A DNA stretch of 64,000 nt, from the NCBI GenBank assembly GCA_946122785.1, contig CAMGYJ010000008.1:19741475-19805474 (forward strand). Reading direction: 5' to 3'. This DNA comes from Linum tenue (Eukaryota; Streptophyta; Magnoliopsida; Malpighiales; Linaceae). Of the stretch, positions 33,990 to 46,077 are shown piece by piece; within the stretch, counting starts at the first letter, position 1, and every line of letters starts with the position of its first letter. The notes below the pieces were generated by a model, which had not been told where the DNA came from, did not search any database, and saw only the letters and a list, made by a program, of their open reading frames with translations. Made by a program: the position numbers and the translations under genes.

Positions 33990-36550
33990 TCTGTAAAACG
34001 GTTAAAGGGTAAGAAACCTCCTCTTCCATTCCTTCCGCAGATCGATTTTGTAAAAGGGTAAGCAACCTCCTTCCTTCTCCTCCCTTTCACCTTTCCCCCT
34101 CTCTCTCTGTAATATGCCTGCAATTGCTCTTCTCTTTCCGTGACTTTCTTCTCTCTCTTAATAACCAGTAGAAAAGGTGGGCTTATTTCACCCAAACAAA
34201 AAATAAATGAATATTATATGACAACATGGGAAACGGAAAAAAGGTGGGTAGTGGACAGTTTGTTAGTTCTACAATCAGGCGGGGACTCTTATTTTTTTCC
34301 CGCTTAACACTCTGCCACATCAGCTTCCTAAAATCACTCTATGGGCAGGAAAATTTGAATGGGGGATGCAGTTTTACTTTTCAGCTATAAATTATACTGT
34401 AGATATTGCCATTTTATTTTTTTAATATTCGAGGCCTTATGTTCAAGTAGAAGCTCCATAATCCTACATAACATAGTAAAAGTAAGTTTGAGTATATAAG
34501 ATAGTATGCTTGTAAGATGACAAACGTACTTCAAATGATCAGTTCCCGTTTGAAGGCAACAATGCAAAGCAGTGTAGTGGTGGACATCTACAATATGTAT
34601 GTTGAATGTTTTGGTCTGAAGAAGTAGAGCAACAACTTCTGTATCTCCATCCTAGAGTGCAATGAAGAAGTTTAAAAGTAAGAAATATCATCTGCAATAT
34701 TAACATAACACAAATTAATTTAAAAATTATACATGGGCGACTCTGATTAGCAGTGGAGTGGCTCTGCTCTTGCCGTCAGGATACTTTTCAGTCTCATTAA
34801 CTAGTTTTTTTCTATACTGTTCCATCTAAAGGAGCTCAATTGTGGAGAGCCGACCATCACTTTTTTTACGGTCAGGGCTTTTTTGACAGCACACTCATAC
34901 ACGGTTCTTTTTCACTCATGATGGGATCAACAAACAGTAGTTTTTCTACTTTCTCAACATCCAACTTTAACAAAATGGCCAAATTTTCTACATAACCTTC
35001 CACCACGCTTCCATAGACTATTTTTTTAATACATTTGGTGTGTTCTCACAACAGTTCTACTACCTTCAAATCCTGTCAACACAACAATTCATTTTATTCA
35101 CCATTAATCATTATTTCTAATCTATCTCTAACTCCCTATCATCCACCATAAACTATACTAGTTTTTTACCCGGCCGGTTGGCTGCAAAATTTCATTTTAT
35201 CATTTATATAAATTAATTTATCTATATGCATACCTTTTTAATCTTCTAACTTTTTTTATGCTCACGCTTCATAAGTGAGTATGCTATATGTTCATATTAA
35301 AAATTCTCAATATTTAGCACACTCACCTATGATCTTTATAGGTTTCGATTCTCTAATAATATATTATATTTTAAAGGTTTATCCCGTCACATTTAGAATA
35401 ATATACAAAATTTTGTCAACCAAGTCATTCAAATTTCTAATCTTATAAAACATCTAAAATTTCTTGATTCTGGAGTTAGGATAAACTCTCAAACAATTAT
35501 TAAGAGTCCATATTAGTGGATAAAGATACTTGATTACTCGATAAATTATGTTTATCCCAAGTGAAACTTGACACACGCCGTACCCCTTATTATTATCTAA
35601 TCTTGACAAATGTTTATGTGAGTGTTTATTAATTCTCTGAAGATTATCTTATGTCAAAATTTGTTAATCAAGACACTCAAATTTAGTATCTTATACAATA
35701 GAGTAAATACAATTTATTAATCAAATCTTTCAAACTTTTAAAATTATCAATCATACCTTTCAAAATACAAAGTATTAGCCAAACTTTAACTCCCCATTAG
35801 CATTTTTGTTAGTAATATTGAGTTGTTAACTCAACAACATGATGATGAGTTGGAGGAGACACATGACAATCAATATTCAAAATTTTAGTATTTTAATTAA
35901 GAAAAGATTTACAAAATTATTAAAGATAACAGAGAAATGATTAATATTTTGACGCGATACATAATCTTTAATACAAAATATTTGGTTAAAATTTTGAAAA
36001 TTCTGAAAGGTATAGCTATTAAATTTTATTTACTCAATATGTACCAATTGCTAATTCTTGAAATTTGTACTAACCCTCAGCCCATGGAGTCACATACTCA
36101 CAACCATGCAACCAAATGACTTATTAAAATTGCCTTGATCTCATGCTTATAATGATTCTTCATTTTTAACCTAATAGCTCGGTTTAGAGTCTTCTAACTA
36201 TAAAGGCTTTTAATGTAGAAGACATTCAACTATTAAACGAAAATTGTCAATCCATGTTTGATTAATGCTAGGTCAGTATGATGAAACATAATGTTTATCG
36301 TACATCGTCAACAAAGATTTTATAACATTCACATGCACCATATAATACTTGTACATCATCAAGTTTCTATCCAGAACTTTTACTATATAATACTTATTTT
36401 ATTTTATAGATATATTAATTAGAAATAAGAGTAATGATTACAATTGGTCGGGTTTGCCTAAACCATCCTCATCCCCATTCCCATTTTCAAATACCTAAAC
36501 CTATACCCACCCCATACCCATACGGTGGAAGGTTTAGGATCAATATGGAA
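33990..36550. other. AT-rich intergenic DNA
   Basis: No gene or complete element is recognised. The CT-rich stretch around 34060-34160 may be promoter-like for whatever lies on either side. A GC-rich word near 35168-35180 resembles one at 21965. A CCCATACCC-rich stretch at 36440-36540 looks like a fragment of a keyword-type hAT element. Confidence 0.4.
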
Positions 36551-37341
36551 CTAAAACAATATGACATTCATTATAATTAGTTGTGGATCACAATTACGAA
36601 GCAAGCTGTGGTCGAGTCCCAAGCAAGATAGGCAACAAACGTTTGCGCTAAACAAACGTGCGAAATTGGAAATCTCATAACGGAAAGTTCTTACCATCGG
36701 AGCGAGTAGTGACAAGAAACTTTCACCGAATCCATGAGTGAACAAACGAAACAAGCACATGCACCGAAAAAGAACCATGTGCTGAGAATACGAGGCGAAA
36801 CAAATACCTAGCCGAACAAGGAAACCACAGAAAACAAATCGCAGAAACAATAATAGGAGCAGCCGAAATAACAAAGGACAAAACGGAGTGGCCGAGCAGT
36901 CCGAAAAGAAGCAATTGGAGAGAGACAGGATGAGCAACCGAGACCAATAAGAAGAATTCCCAAATAAAACAGCCGAGTAGAAAGAAATAAGTAGGCGAAA
37001 GAGACAGAAAGAGAAGTCGAGAACACGAAGAAGAAATCCCCAGATGAGCAGCCGACAAGTCTCAGATGAGAGGTTCTGATACAATGATAAAAACCGAAAA
37101 ATTAAAGAGATAAGAAAACCCTATTTTACGTGGTTTCCATGAGATTCAAGACTAGTCCATGGGAGAGGTAAAACTCTATAGAGTCAATCTTATTCAGCTT
37201 AGATTTTCTGTACAACAGAGATACAATATATATGTTGTGGCTCGGAAATATTAAAACCCTAGCTAGTGTATCTAGTAAACTCACGTAAGAATGAATATTT
37301 ACCAAAAGCTAGCTAAATAAGACTAAGTCATCATTTTAACA
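36551..37341 (-). mobile_element. Copia-type 5' LTR and leader remnant
   Basis: Read on the minus strand, an LTR-like stretch (about 37341-37085) ends ...TTATCA and is followed at once by TGTATCAGAACCTC, a variant of the initiator-tRNA priming site TGGTATCAGAGC. A leader region follows without recognisable gag or pol. The open frame across 36551-37084 is not like any copia protein. The other LTR was not found, so this is a truncated remnant. Confidence 0.55.
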
Positions 37342-37344
37342 TCA

Positions 37345-37910
37345 ACTGGTGAAGAACCAAACAGGGTAGTGGTTTTCAACGAGCCCGAGCCAATGCTGTG
37401 ACATTTAAGGTCTCTTTACATCAAGGCCATGTTGGATGACGTACCAGTGTCAAAATGTGATGCCCACAAAAATGCTCAAGAAGCTGGGCAAACGTATGAG
37501 CGACTTAATCCCAACAGAGGTGTTTGTGACTAGCTTCAATGGAGGATCTACTTCTTCTAGGGAATTCTCCTGGTCATCGTGGGAGTTGGATCATGCACAG
37601 AAGCGATGAGTGCTTTCTTCATGGTGCATAGGATGATAAGCTACAACGCTTTACTTGGCAGGGACTAGATCCATGTGAACAAGTGTGTTCCTTTGTCATT
37701 GCATCAGTGTTTGATGCTCTGGAACAAAGACGTGTCGTTAAAGCAGTGCAAACTGAAAAACCGTTTGTTGTGGGGGGCCATTGTGGCTGAAGCTCATTTT
37801 TACCATGAAGACTTTGGTCCACTTGAGATTAGGAGTATGGAAGGAGGAACGTGCAATGTCGTAATATGTTTCTTTTGCCATCAAAGTAGTGGTTTAATTC
37901 AAAACTAAGT
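37345..37910 (+). pseudogene. Gypsy protease-region remnant
   Basis: Translated pieces in shifting frames read LYIKAMLDDVPVSK, VGVGSCTEAMSAFF, MISYNALLGRD, IHVNKCVPLSLHQCLMLW and DFGPLEIRSMEGGTCNVV, the order seen around and after the protease of plant gypsy polyproteins. Stops and frameshifts interrupt it. It belongs to the same family as the element at 24526-29129, and here the protease neighbourhood missing from that copy is preserved. Confidence 0.72.
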
Positions 37911-38107
37911 TTCATTGCGTTGAGGTATTGGTTCAGAATGAGTTGGTTCTTATATTTGGCGTTTCCCTATTCATATGCATGCTGGTGAACAAATCAACTC
38001 ATGCTACCTTTTTAGCTTAAATAGCAGTAGTGGTTCCATGATAAAAGGGGAATAATTACTCTTCCATGTTCAGAATAACCTTTTTACTTCATATTTGTAC
38101 TTTTAGG

Positions 38108-38823
38108 TAGGGCTGGTATTCGGTAAACCGGTATTCGGTATACCGGGTATCGAACCGATTAAAATCGGTATTCGGTATTCGGCTGCACTTCTTGGCCAAA
38201 CGGCATACCGAATACCGACCAGTCATATACCGACGGTAAATCGGTATACCGAATACCGAATAATAAAAATAAAAAAGGAAACGACAGCGTTTGAAATTGG
38301 GAGGTGGGGGGGGGGGGGGGCGTGTAAACCCTAAAATTAAATCAACATCTGCGCAGCCCAGCACATCGGCCCCTCCACCTTTCCTCTGTTCGACTTCAAC
38401 TCTTCTTCTCCAGCCCGCCGAGGCGAATTCCAGCGCCACCACAGCACGCCCCGGCGGTCTTCCCCCAGGACATTCATCCCGCCCTTTCTTTATCGGCCGC
38501 AAATCCCTTTCCACCAACCGCCGCCACCACTACTATCTAATCCTTTGCCTAAACTCAAATTCTCCTTATCACCAATGGGATGCTTTGAGCGTCAGTCAGT
38601 TCCAATGCTTCAAGTTCCAAGTATTCACTATAAACTTCAATTGGATTCCAATTAGTTAATCTCCAATGCTATCGTCAGTTTCTTTATCTCGAATTCTAAT
38701 GGTATAATCTCAATGCATTAATCGGTATTCGGTATCCGGTATACCGGATAACATTCGGTATCGGTATTCGGTGGGTACACAATGTTATCCGGTATACCGG
38801 ATACCGACCGATTACCAGCCCTA
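38108..38823. mobile_element. Non-autonomous hAT-type element with TTCGGTA keyword arrays
   Basis: Ends TAGGGCTGGTA / TACCAGCCCTA bound 716 bases, with a perfect 8-base duplication CTTTTAGG (38100-38107 and 38824-38831). The terminal 150 bases on both sides are packed with GGTATTCGGTA, its complement and GGTATACCGG. The centre (about 38280-38660) is GC-rich, resembles a captured 5' exon or leader rich in Pro, Ser and Ala codons, and includes a run of about 14 G at 38306-38320. No transposase is encoded. Confidence 0.88.
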
Positions 38824-39394
38824 CTTTTAGGTGACTGATTCTATAGTTGGTGGCACCATTCAATTGGGAGAGTAATATGATGTTGAGTATGGTTATGGAT
38901 TTTCTCCAAAATTAACTATGGTTATGGTTAAATACCTTATTCATGTTGTTTTCATTTTTTCAGTGCCTAGTGATGTCATTTTTAAAGCTGCAAACTCTTC
39001 TTTTTTCCTTTTGTTATGTTTTTAGGATGTTGCTTAAAAGTTATGTTTATGCCCTTTGAATAGGTGATACACAGATTGATGATCCTTTTAAATTAGTTTC
39101 ATTATTAACTGTTGCTTGAAAGTTACATCTTATCATCCATTCAGGTTTATGTTTCTGATAAGTTGTTGTTTACTAACCAAAGTCGGCAACTTTTGGAAAT
39201 GAACTGTAGAGTTGGGAACCAGTTACGGTAACAACACTAGTTTCCAACCAATAGGAAGTTAGGATTGTGATGACTTTTTAATAGATGAGTTGACCTAGTG
39301 TAAAATCAAAGCAGGGCTATAATTGTCATTATGAAAAATATGTTTAAATAATAAAAAAATAAAAAAATATATTTTTTATTTTTCGGCCCAAAAT

Positions 39395-39625
39395 TTTGGT
39401 CGCCGGAAACTGGTCGCCGGTCACCGGAATATGCTATTTTGTCATCGGAATATGCCACTGTCGCCGGAATATGCTCACCGCGGTCGGAATATGCTTACCG
39501 GCGTCGGAATCTAGTCATCGGGGCCGGAATATGCCTATCGGCGTCGGAATATGCTGACTGACGGTCACCGAAGTTCGGTCAACGAACTTCGTTGACCGGT
39601 CAACGATCTTCGTTGACCGGCCAAC
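39395..39625. repeat. Short tandem repeats CCGGAATATGC and CGTTGACCGGTCAACG
   Basis: Seven or so copies of a 22-29 base unit with core TCGGAATATGC are followed by near-palindromic CAACGAACTTCGTTGACCGG words. It is non-coding and lies next to the larger minisatellite. Confidence 0.75.
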
Positions 39626-39639
39626 GACCACCGGATGTT

Positions 39640-40320
39640 ATGGTCTGCATTGTGAGATTTATGGTTTGATTTCTCACATTTTTGTATGCGTTTTGTGGTT
39701 TGCTTTATCGCGTTTGTGGTTTGCATTGAGAAGTTTCTGGTTTGCTTTATCGTGTTTGTGGTTTGCATTCAGAAGTTTCTGGTTTGCTTTCCAAAACTTT
39801 GTGGTTTGCATTATGAGGTTTCTGGTTTGTTTTAATATATTTGTGGTCTGCATTAGGACGTTTATGTTTTGCTTTCAAATATTTTGTGGTTTGCATTGTG
39901 AGGTTTCTGGTTTGATTTAATATATTTGTGGTTTGCATTAGAAGGTTTCTGGTTTGTTTTTTTTTGTGGTTTGATTTTCCGTGTTTGTGGTTTGCATTAG
40001 CGTGTTTCTTGTGTGCTTTTCAAAATATTTATGGTTTGCTTTGTGAGATTTCTAGTTTGTTTTAGGAGACTTGTGGTTTGTTTTAGGAGGTTTCTAGTAT
40101 GTTTTTTTGTGGTTAGTTTTATCGCATTTGTGGTTTGTATTAGGAGGTTTTTGGGGTGTTTTAGAAATAGTTGTGGTTTGCTTTGTGGTGTTTCTAGTAT
40201 GTTTTACGCAATTTGTGGTATATATTAGGAGATTTCTGGTATGCTTTAAAAATAATTATAGTATGTTTTGTGATATTTTTATTATGTTTTGAAAGATTAG
40301 TGGTTTGTATTTTTCCATCT
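39640..40320. repeat. Minisatellite, unit about 30/60 bases
   Basis: Repeats of TTTGTGGTTTGCATTAGGAG followed by TTTCTGGTTTGCTTT run for about 680 bases with growing divergence to the right. Because the unit is often a multiple of three, several frames stay open and give repetitive Phe/Val/Cys peptides; I regard these as by-products rather than genes. Confidence 0.85.
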
Positions 40321-40639
40321 AAGATAGATAAATAGATTAGCGTCCTTGTTTGCTTTCGTGGGCGCTTGAGTAAACAAATATGCAAATTCGTCGACTTTTC
40401 CATTTCTATCTCCCAGATCCGTGTTTGAAAAGGAAGTCTTCCCTGACTTTTCTCCCACCCATTTCACTTTATATAAACTGTTACATGATACATCTTCTTG
40501 CAGCTAAGCCAACTTCGGGAGCAAGTGACAGTCACATTACTAATAGTAGAATCACTCATTCATTATACATTGCTTCCTCACCATCAACTCCTTTCTCCCC
40601 ATCATTCACCTCATCAATCCGTAAGGTAACTGGGGGCGG

Positions 40640-41030
40640 GAGGTAACAATCCTCTTCGATTCCTGGCGCACCAAGTCCTGGATCGATTACTCCCTCTCGC
40701 TCGCCGCCTGCCTTCCTCGTCGCCTCGCACCTCGGCGTCGTCATCACCACTGCAAATCCTTTCTACACCCCGGTTGAAATCGCCAAGCAGCTCGCCGCCT
40801 CGGAAGCTAAGCTCGTGATCACGATTCCAATTTCACTGAAAAAATTAAATCGGAAGCGAAAATCGTCACGATTGACGATGATGCTCTATTTTTCAAATTC
40901 GCAGATCTAGGGAAGAGCAGCGGAGTCGCTGGACGAGGAGAACCAGAGAGAAAAGAGTCGCAGTCCAGTCTCGATTTCCTCGACGACAGAGCCGATTTTT
41001 TGTGGTATCCAGCGATTCCACATGCAACCA
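40640..41030 (+). pseudogene. 4-coumarate:CoA ligase fragment
   Basis: 4CL activates hydroxycinnamates for phenylpropanoid synthesis. Here [20 protein letters not shown] and LAASEAKLVIT match the conserved segment before the AMP-binding motif, with TNFTEKIKSEAKIVTIDDD-like wording continuing in another frame. A frameshift near 40818 separates the two parts, and neither the AMP-binding signature nor the C-terminal lid domain is present. This is a captured, dead fragment. Confidence 0.68.
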
Positions 41031-41608
41031 CTCCTTCGTCGATATCGCTCTTCTAGCTCTGATCCTTGCTCGCCTCGGTTACAACAGGCTAGCCATGGCG
41101 ATTCTGATCCTTTCTCCAACTTCACCGACACATATTGATAGCGATTGTCGGCGAGGGATTGTGGTCGCTGCTGTTGTTGCTGGTGGTCGCGAAGTCGTCG
41201 ACGGAGAAAGAATGGCGGAGGGTCCAGAATAGGGGAGGCGGAATCGGAGGATAGGGTAAAGCGGAGAAGGACAAACGGATATATTTATTGAATTTTATTT
41301 TATTAGCAATTGTGTGTAATTACCTCTATATCCTTGTTGTTACTATAACAACACTTAGAGAGTTGTTATTCTATCCGGGCCCGTAGAGTTGGGGATGTAC
41401 CAAATGTCACAAGGGAACTGGTTTTTGCGAAGTTGTACAAGTACAATGATGGATCGAAGTAAGAAACAGAGTTTGTGTCACTTTACTTCAAGAGATGGAT
41501 CCAAATTTCACAAGCGTGACTGTGATTTTTTGTTGTGAATATTATGAAGTTAGATGCATCAAGAGGAAATAACTTACGGAGCCGCTCTCAGAAAAGCTTC
41601 CTAATGAC

Positions 41609-42312
41609 TAGGGGTGGGCATTGGGTGGGTCGGGTGGATTTTGACCATAAAATGCACCCACCCGCGCTTAAATGGATTGATAATTTTTAACCCACCACCC
41701 ACCCACATTTAGTCTCGGGTTGGGTCGGGCGGATGGTGGATGATGCGGGTGGGTTTGTGGGTTCACCCACATCACAATTTATATAATATAAAGGAGTCAA
41801 CTTGACACGATAATAGGTGAAGAGAATCATCGAGGGAAACCAGAAGTTGAAATAGGGCGAAAAATGTCGAATTAGTTCTTAAATTGGATAGAAATTCTAT
41901 TATGAAAGAGTTTTCTACAGATTGAGACGATTATTAGGTGCAAGGAACTAAGGAAAATAATTCCACAAAGGAAAGAGCATTGATCTAGGCACAAGAATTA
42001 GAGGAAAAAGTAAAGGGAGGAAGAGGGGATCTCTATTTGGAAGGTTGGCTTTGAGGTTCAAACTCCAGGAGCAGTCCGAGTTTATATCTAACGTCTCCAC
42101 TCTCCTCTCTCTAGCGCCAACGACTTTGATTTTTTTGCTGTTGGGTTGAGCGGGTCACCCACACACTCACCCGCAACCCATCCACCACCCGGCGGATGGC
42201 TCCCAGAGCAACCCGTCACCCACCCACAGACCCACCCACTTAACGAAATTCGGGTCAAATGCGGGTGGGTCGGCCCAAACCCGCGGATGATCCGCCCGCA
42301 TGCCCAGCCCTA
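41609..42312. mobile_element. Non-autonomous hAT-type element with GGGTGGGT keyword arrays
   Basis: The 704 bases start TAGGGGTGGGCA and end TGCCCAGCCCTA, with a perfect 8-base duplication CTAATGAC (41601-41608 and 42313-42320). Both ends are packed with ACCCACCC, GGGTGGGT and GGTCGGGTGG in both orientations. The middle is non-coding. Size and layout match the elements at 22957 and 38108. Confidence 0.88.
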
Positions 42313-42320
42313 CTAATGAC

Positions 42321-43429
42321 ACTATTAGATTCTCTTCCTTATGGGATCAAAATGTGGTCATATAAAGTTTGAGGTTATATAAAGTTTTTCCATCTTGCTT
42401 ATGGAATCAAAATCAAAGGCAAGGTCAACCAAAAAGGATGTCATTTTTTGTCAATTTTCATTTGCTTAACTATGCAATCCAAATCCAAACCACACCTTAC
42501 AAGTCCATTTTAATTTCATAGACGATTTTGATCTTTGTGATGGACTGAACTCAGTGGTGGCAAAGTGGTCGGTTTGAGAAGCCTATTTTTGCTAGGTCTT
42601 CCATTAGAGCTATTCACACTTTGTATCAAGCCATGATTTTGTACACAAAGGTTTCCATTCCAATTGAACCCAATATTTTTTTTATTGTCGTACTTCATAT
42701 AAAAAATGTAAAATTTCAAATAGTGCTCTTCAAACTAATAAAATAGAAGTATTTATGATTATTTTTATCTTAGGTGAATGCCAATCACTAATATGCATTA
42801 GTTATGCATATGGACACCTCACAACACATGTATTATGTTGATTGCAATTTACCAAATTCACAACATTTTCTATTGGCCAACGTGCCGGACTATAAGCTAG
42901 TTTTTAATAATAACTAAAAGAGATCTATTCGGCCAAAATTTAGTTCAGGGAGTTTGACCAACCAATACGTTTGGTCGCAACGTTGCAAAAGGAAAACAAC
43001 ATTACCTCCTTGTTTGGAGTATGGAAAGAGGAAACACAGGCGTTTTGGGCTCAACAATGTTACGGAGTGAAGGAATGGATTCGGATCTTCAACTAACGTA
43101 GCTCTGCAGATTAACAGCTTTTTCCGTTTCTGCTTAAGGTAAAGCAGTCGTGTGTTCGTTTATCTTTATTTTAAATTGGCTTTGAAGTATTTTAGGTGAG
43201 TTGGACTATATCAACAAAAAAAAAAAAAAAAAAATCTCACCTCTTACATCCTATCCCATTTAAAATCAAGAGGCCAAATCTAATTATGAACTTGTGCATA
43301 ACCAAGGGCCATGCACCGTACCCAAAACCCCGAAACAATATTGGTGCATAGTAAACATTTTGATATATATTTTTAAGTAAATTAGCCTAATAATTCATCT
43401 TTCTTTAGAAAAAATGGACATCAGCCACA
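42321..43429. other. AT-rich intergenic DNA
   Basis: Nothing coding is recognised. A run of about 20 A occurs near 43217-43236; without a target duplication or LINE/SINE body I do not assign it to a retroposon. Confidence 0.4.
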
Positions 43430-43437
43430 TGTAGTAC

Positions 43438-44001
43438 CAGTGGCGGATCAAGGAACTCTACATAGGGGTATCCTCTCTAAACAATTAAACTAAATATTAT
43501 AATTAAATTAAATAATTATTAAATATGAAAATATCTAACTATTAAAAGTTCAAACGTGTTTCGTAAAATGGTAAAATACATTCGGTGTCTATACTGCTCA
43601 ACAAATATCTCTCGGCATATCATATTAAACAAGGGTATCCCGTAATTGGTTTTAATCGGTAGGTTTTGAAAATAATTTGGGATAAGAATAACATTTTACT
43701 ATTATATTTGGGTCTTAAACACAATAACAAATGAGTTTTAGTGTAATTGAAAATATGTTTACTGATAGTGACAGTGTTCCCAAGTTTAAATCACATAGAC
43801 TACTACTTAAATATTATTTATACCAATAAGCAAACTACTACGGAAGGTTAGATAATCATTTTCCCAAATATTAAGTGTGTCCCACAACCACTTAAACATT
43901 TTTTTGCTCATGCACAAACTACTATCGGAGGTTGAATAATTGTGTTTCCAAATTTTAGGGGTGTCTCGGGATACCCCTAAACATGCATGTATCCGCCACT
44001 G
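43438..44001. mobile_element. hAT-type MITE, CAGTGGCGGA ends
   Basis: Inverted ends CAGTGGCGGAT / ATCCGCCACTG bound 564 bases, flanked by the perfect 8-base duplication TGTAGTAC (43430-43437 and 44002-44009). The inner subterminal GGGGTATCC / GGATACCCC pair is also inverted. No transposase is encoded. It belongs to the same broad type as the element at 61994. Confidence 0.9.
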
Positions 44002-44299
44002 TGTAGTACTATAGGGGATGTTTGGAGGTTGGGATTTCAAATGAGGTATTTAACCAATACATGTAATGGTAAGATTAAGTCATTTTTTTGGTTCAATTTG
44101 AGTTAGATCATGCATGTATTACCATTTTTCTGGGCCCACCTATAATCACTCAAAATGAATGATTGTCAATCTCTACAAAAAGGTGAGTTTGTTAACAATG
44201 GATTGTCAAGCACATTTTTTGCTCAATCATTGTCCCCCAAACAAAGTATTTTCTTAATACATGCATTGAATCAATACATCAAATGACAATACACAAATT

Positions 44300-45551
44300 T
44301 ATAGGAGTTTTATGAATAGTAACATGTAACTTATATTATTATGAAATCACAAAGGGGTTTATATAGACTACAAAACTTGGACAATAAGTAAGAGAACCAC
44401 AATAATTGTAATACTAGAATGACACGGAAATACTAAGAACTATACTAGAAGGACAAGGAAATAGAAGATTATTCATAATCTATATCTAACACGCCCCCAC
44501 AAGATGATGGTGCGAAGAACAACATCAATCTTGACCAAAATACACAAATCTTGAAGAACACGCTTCCGCAATGTGACGGTGTAGAATGTGATGCAAACTC
44601 GTCAAACTCTCGTGCTTGAAGAGTGAAGCCAACTAACCGTCATCTTGGAGGAGAATAAATCATCAAACTTGCAATGCATATGTTGCAACGAAACTCACTC
44701 GCCATCAAAAGTTGACCAGGATCGAGATGAATTAATTGGTTTTAACGGTACCAATAAACGTAAACTGGTGTAGGACACGAAGAATTCATCCGAATGACTG
44801 TGGTCCGAGAAACTTCCTTTGTTCCATACACACAAAGGAGAGATGGCAGGAGATTGACTGTGGACTCCATGCCATAAAAGCTCTTGATCTTGAAATAGCT
44901 GAAATAAGACACACAAGATACCAGTTGTAAAAGCTGGAGCTTCATCTCCGAAGTAAGGCGCCAATAGTCGATCTACATGACACAAAAATTAGCAGAGTCG
45001 GCGAAATATGGAAAATAGCTATGATCATAGCGATGAAAGACTGATTTGGGGGAACGACAACAGGAGGCTTGAAGTGTTATGGTTGGGGTCGCTGGCAGAG
45101 ACATAATTAGGATGGGATTTTTTTATTTTATTTGAACGAGACAAAAGCCTAACAAACTAAAGAAAAAGGGAACAATACTAATAATCTAATAAAGCATCGA
45201 GAAGGCAACATGTCAGAAAAACTTGAAAGAGCAATTGAGAGATGCAGGGGTTGAATCTGCTCAAAGTAGGAGCGAACCAGGTGAGTTCGGAGTCATGGCC
45301 AGACAAGAAAAAAAAAAGCGTTTAGGTTCCTGGACCAAGGCTGTTAAGTTAGAAGTTTTGATACCATATATGAGTTTTATGAATAATAAGATGTAACTTA
45401 TATTATTATTATTATAAAATCACAAAAGGGTTTTTATAGACTACAAGATTTGGACAATAAGAGAACTACAATAATTATAATACTAAAAGAAAACGAAAAC
45501 TATACTAGAAGGACAAGAAAATAGAAGATTATTCCTAATCTATCTCTAACA
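44300..45551 (-). mobile_element. TRIM-like non-autonomous LTR element
   Basis: The LTRs are 44300-44491 and 45367-45551, about 190 bases, diverged by substitutions and small indels. AAATT flanks the element (44295-44299 and 45552-45556). The minus strand reads ATGGTATCAAAACTTC after the right LTR (primer site) and a G-rich tract (plus CGCCCCCAC) abuts the left LTR. The interior of about 875 bases has no gag or pol. The end layout mirrors the intact copia element at 12823, which could be the kind of element that mobilised it. Confidence 0.82.
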
Positions 45552-45556
45552 AAATT

Positions 45557-46077
45557 GATTGAATACATCTATTTGGAGAATCTCAGCCTCCGAACATGCC
45601 ATAAAACTCAGCGAAACAACCCAATACCCCATTCTTCGTCGCACTCGCTGTTCGTCAGCTAGCCTGTGTTTCCGATAAGCACAAAGCTGGGCCAGTCCAC
45701 GTCCTAAACTGATGTCATTAAGACAACCATCATCTCCCCACTTGCCACTTGCCAGTTGCCTCTTGATTATCATATTAATTATTTAAGCTTGTGACGATGG
45801 ATGGAGGGCAAGTAGTTAATTAGCGCCTAGTGAGATTGATCAATTGACAATTAACGACACACCTCAGGTCGGATAATATATTGAAGGATCAATGTAGCAC
45901 CAAAGCCGCCAACCGCGACCTCATGATCAGGTCTTATATTATTATTATTTCTGAACTCGTCGGTTTCTATCGGCAGAGTAAACAAGAACTAGGCAGAATA
46001 TAAATATGCGTTGCTGGGGAGGCATATAATTAATTGCAGATGATGAGCTAGCTCTTAGCATTGCTAATTCAAGAAAG
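45557..46077. other. Upstream region of the terpene synthase
   Basis: Non-coding DNA lies between the TRIM-like element and the terpene synthase start. A TATA box is at 45999. No other specific element can be assigned. Confidence 0.45.
45999..46006 (+). promoter_or_regulatory. Candidate TATA box of the terpene synthase
   Basis: TATAAATA lies 79 bases before the start codon, which leaves room for a leader of about 45 bases. Confidence 0.6.

Larger units (their letters stand above)
39215..41382. mobile_element. Candidate Pack-MULE carrying a 4CL fragment
   Basis: The 2168 bases are flanked by the 9-base direct repeat GTAGAGTTG (39206-39214 and 41383-41391). The ends can be aligned as imperfect inverted repeats (GGAACC..TAACAAC against GGGCCC..TAACAAC). 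Inside are a CGGAATATGC repeat block, a minisatellite and a broken piece of 4-coumarate:CoA ligase. No transposase is present. The terminal match is weak, so the class call is tentative. Confidence 0.55.

Noticed and set aside
21959..35185. Shared word CCGGCC(A/G)GTTGG near 21965 and 35171
   Set aside because: The common stretch is too short and no matching ends or duplication were found, so no element is called.
36551..37084. 177-codon minus-strand open frame next to a copia LTR
   Set aside because: It sits where gag should begin but shows no gag motif; more likely it is an untranslated leader or decayed sequence.
39660..40300. Several open frames encoding Phe/Val/Cys repeats
   Set aside because: They arise from the minisatellite unit length and have no start context or unique sequence.
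43217..43236. Poly-A run as a retroposon tail
   Set aside because: No LINE or SINE body precedes it and no target duplication was found.
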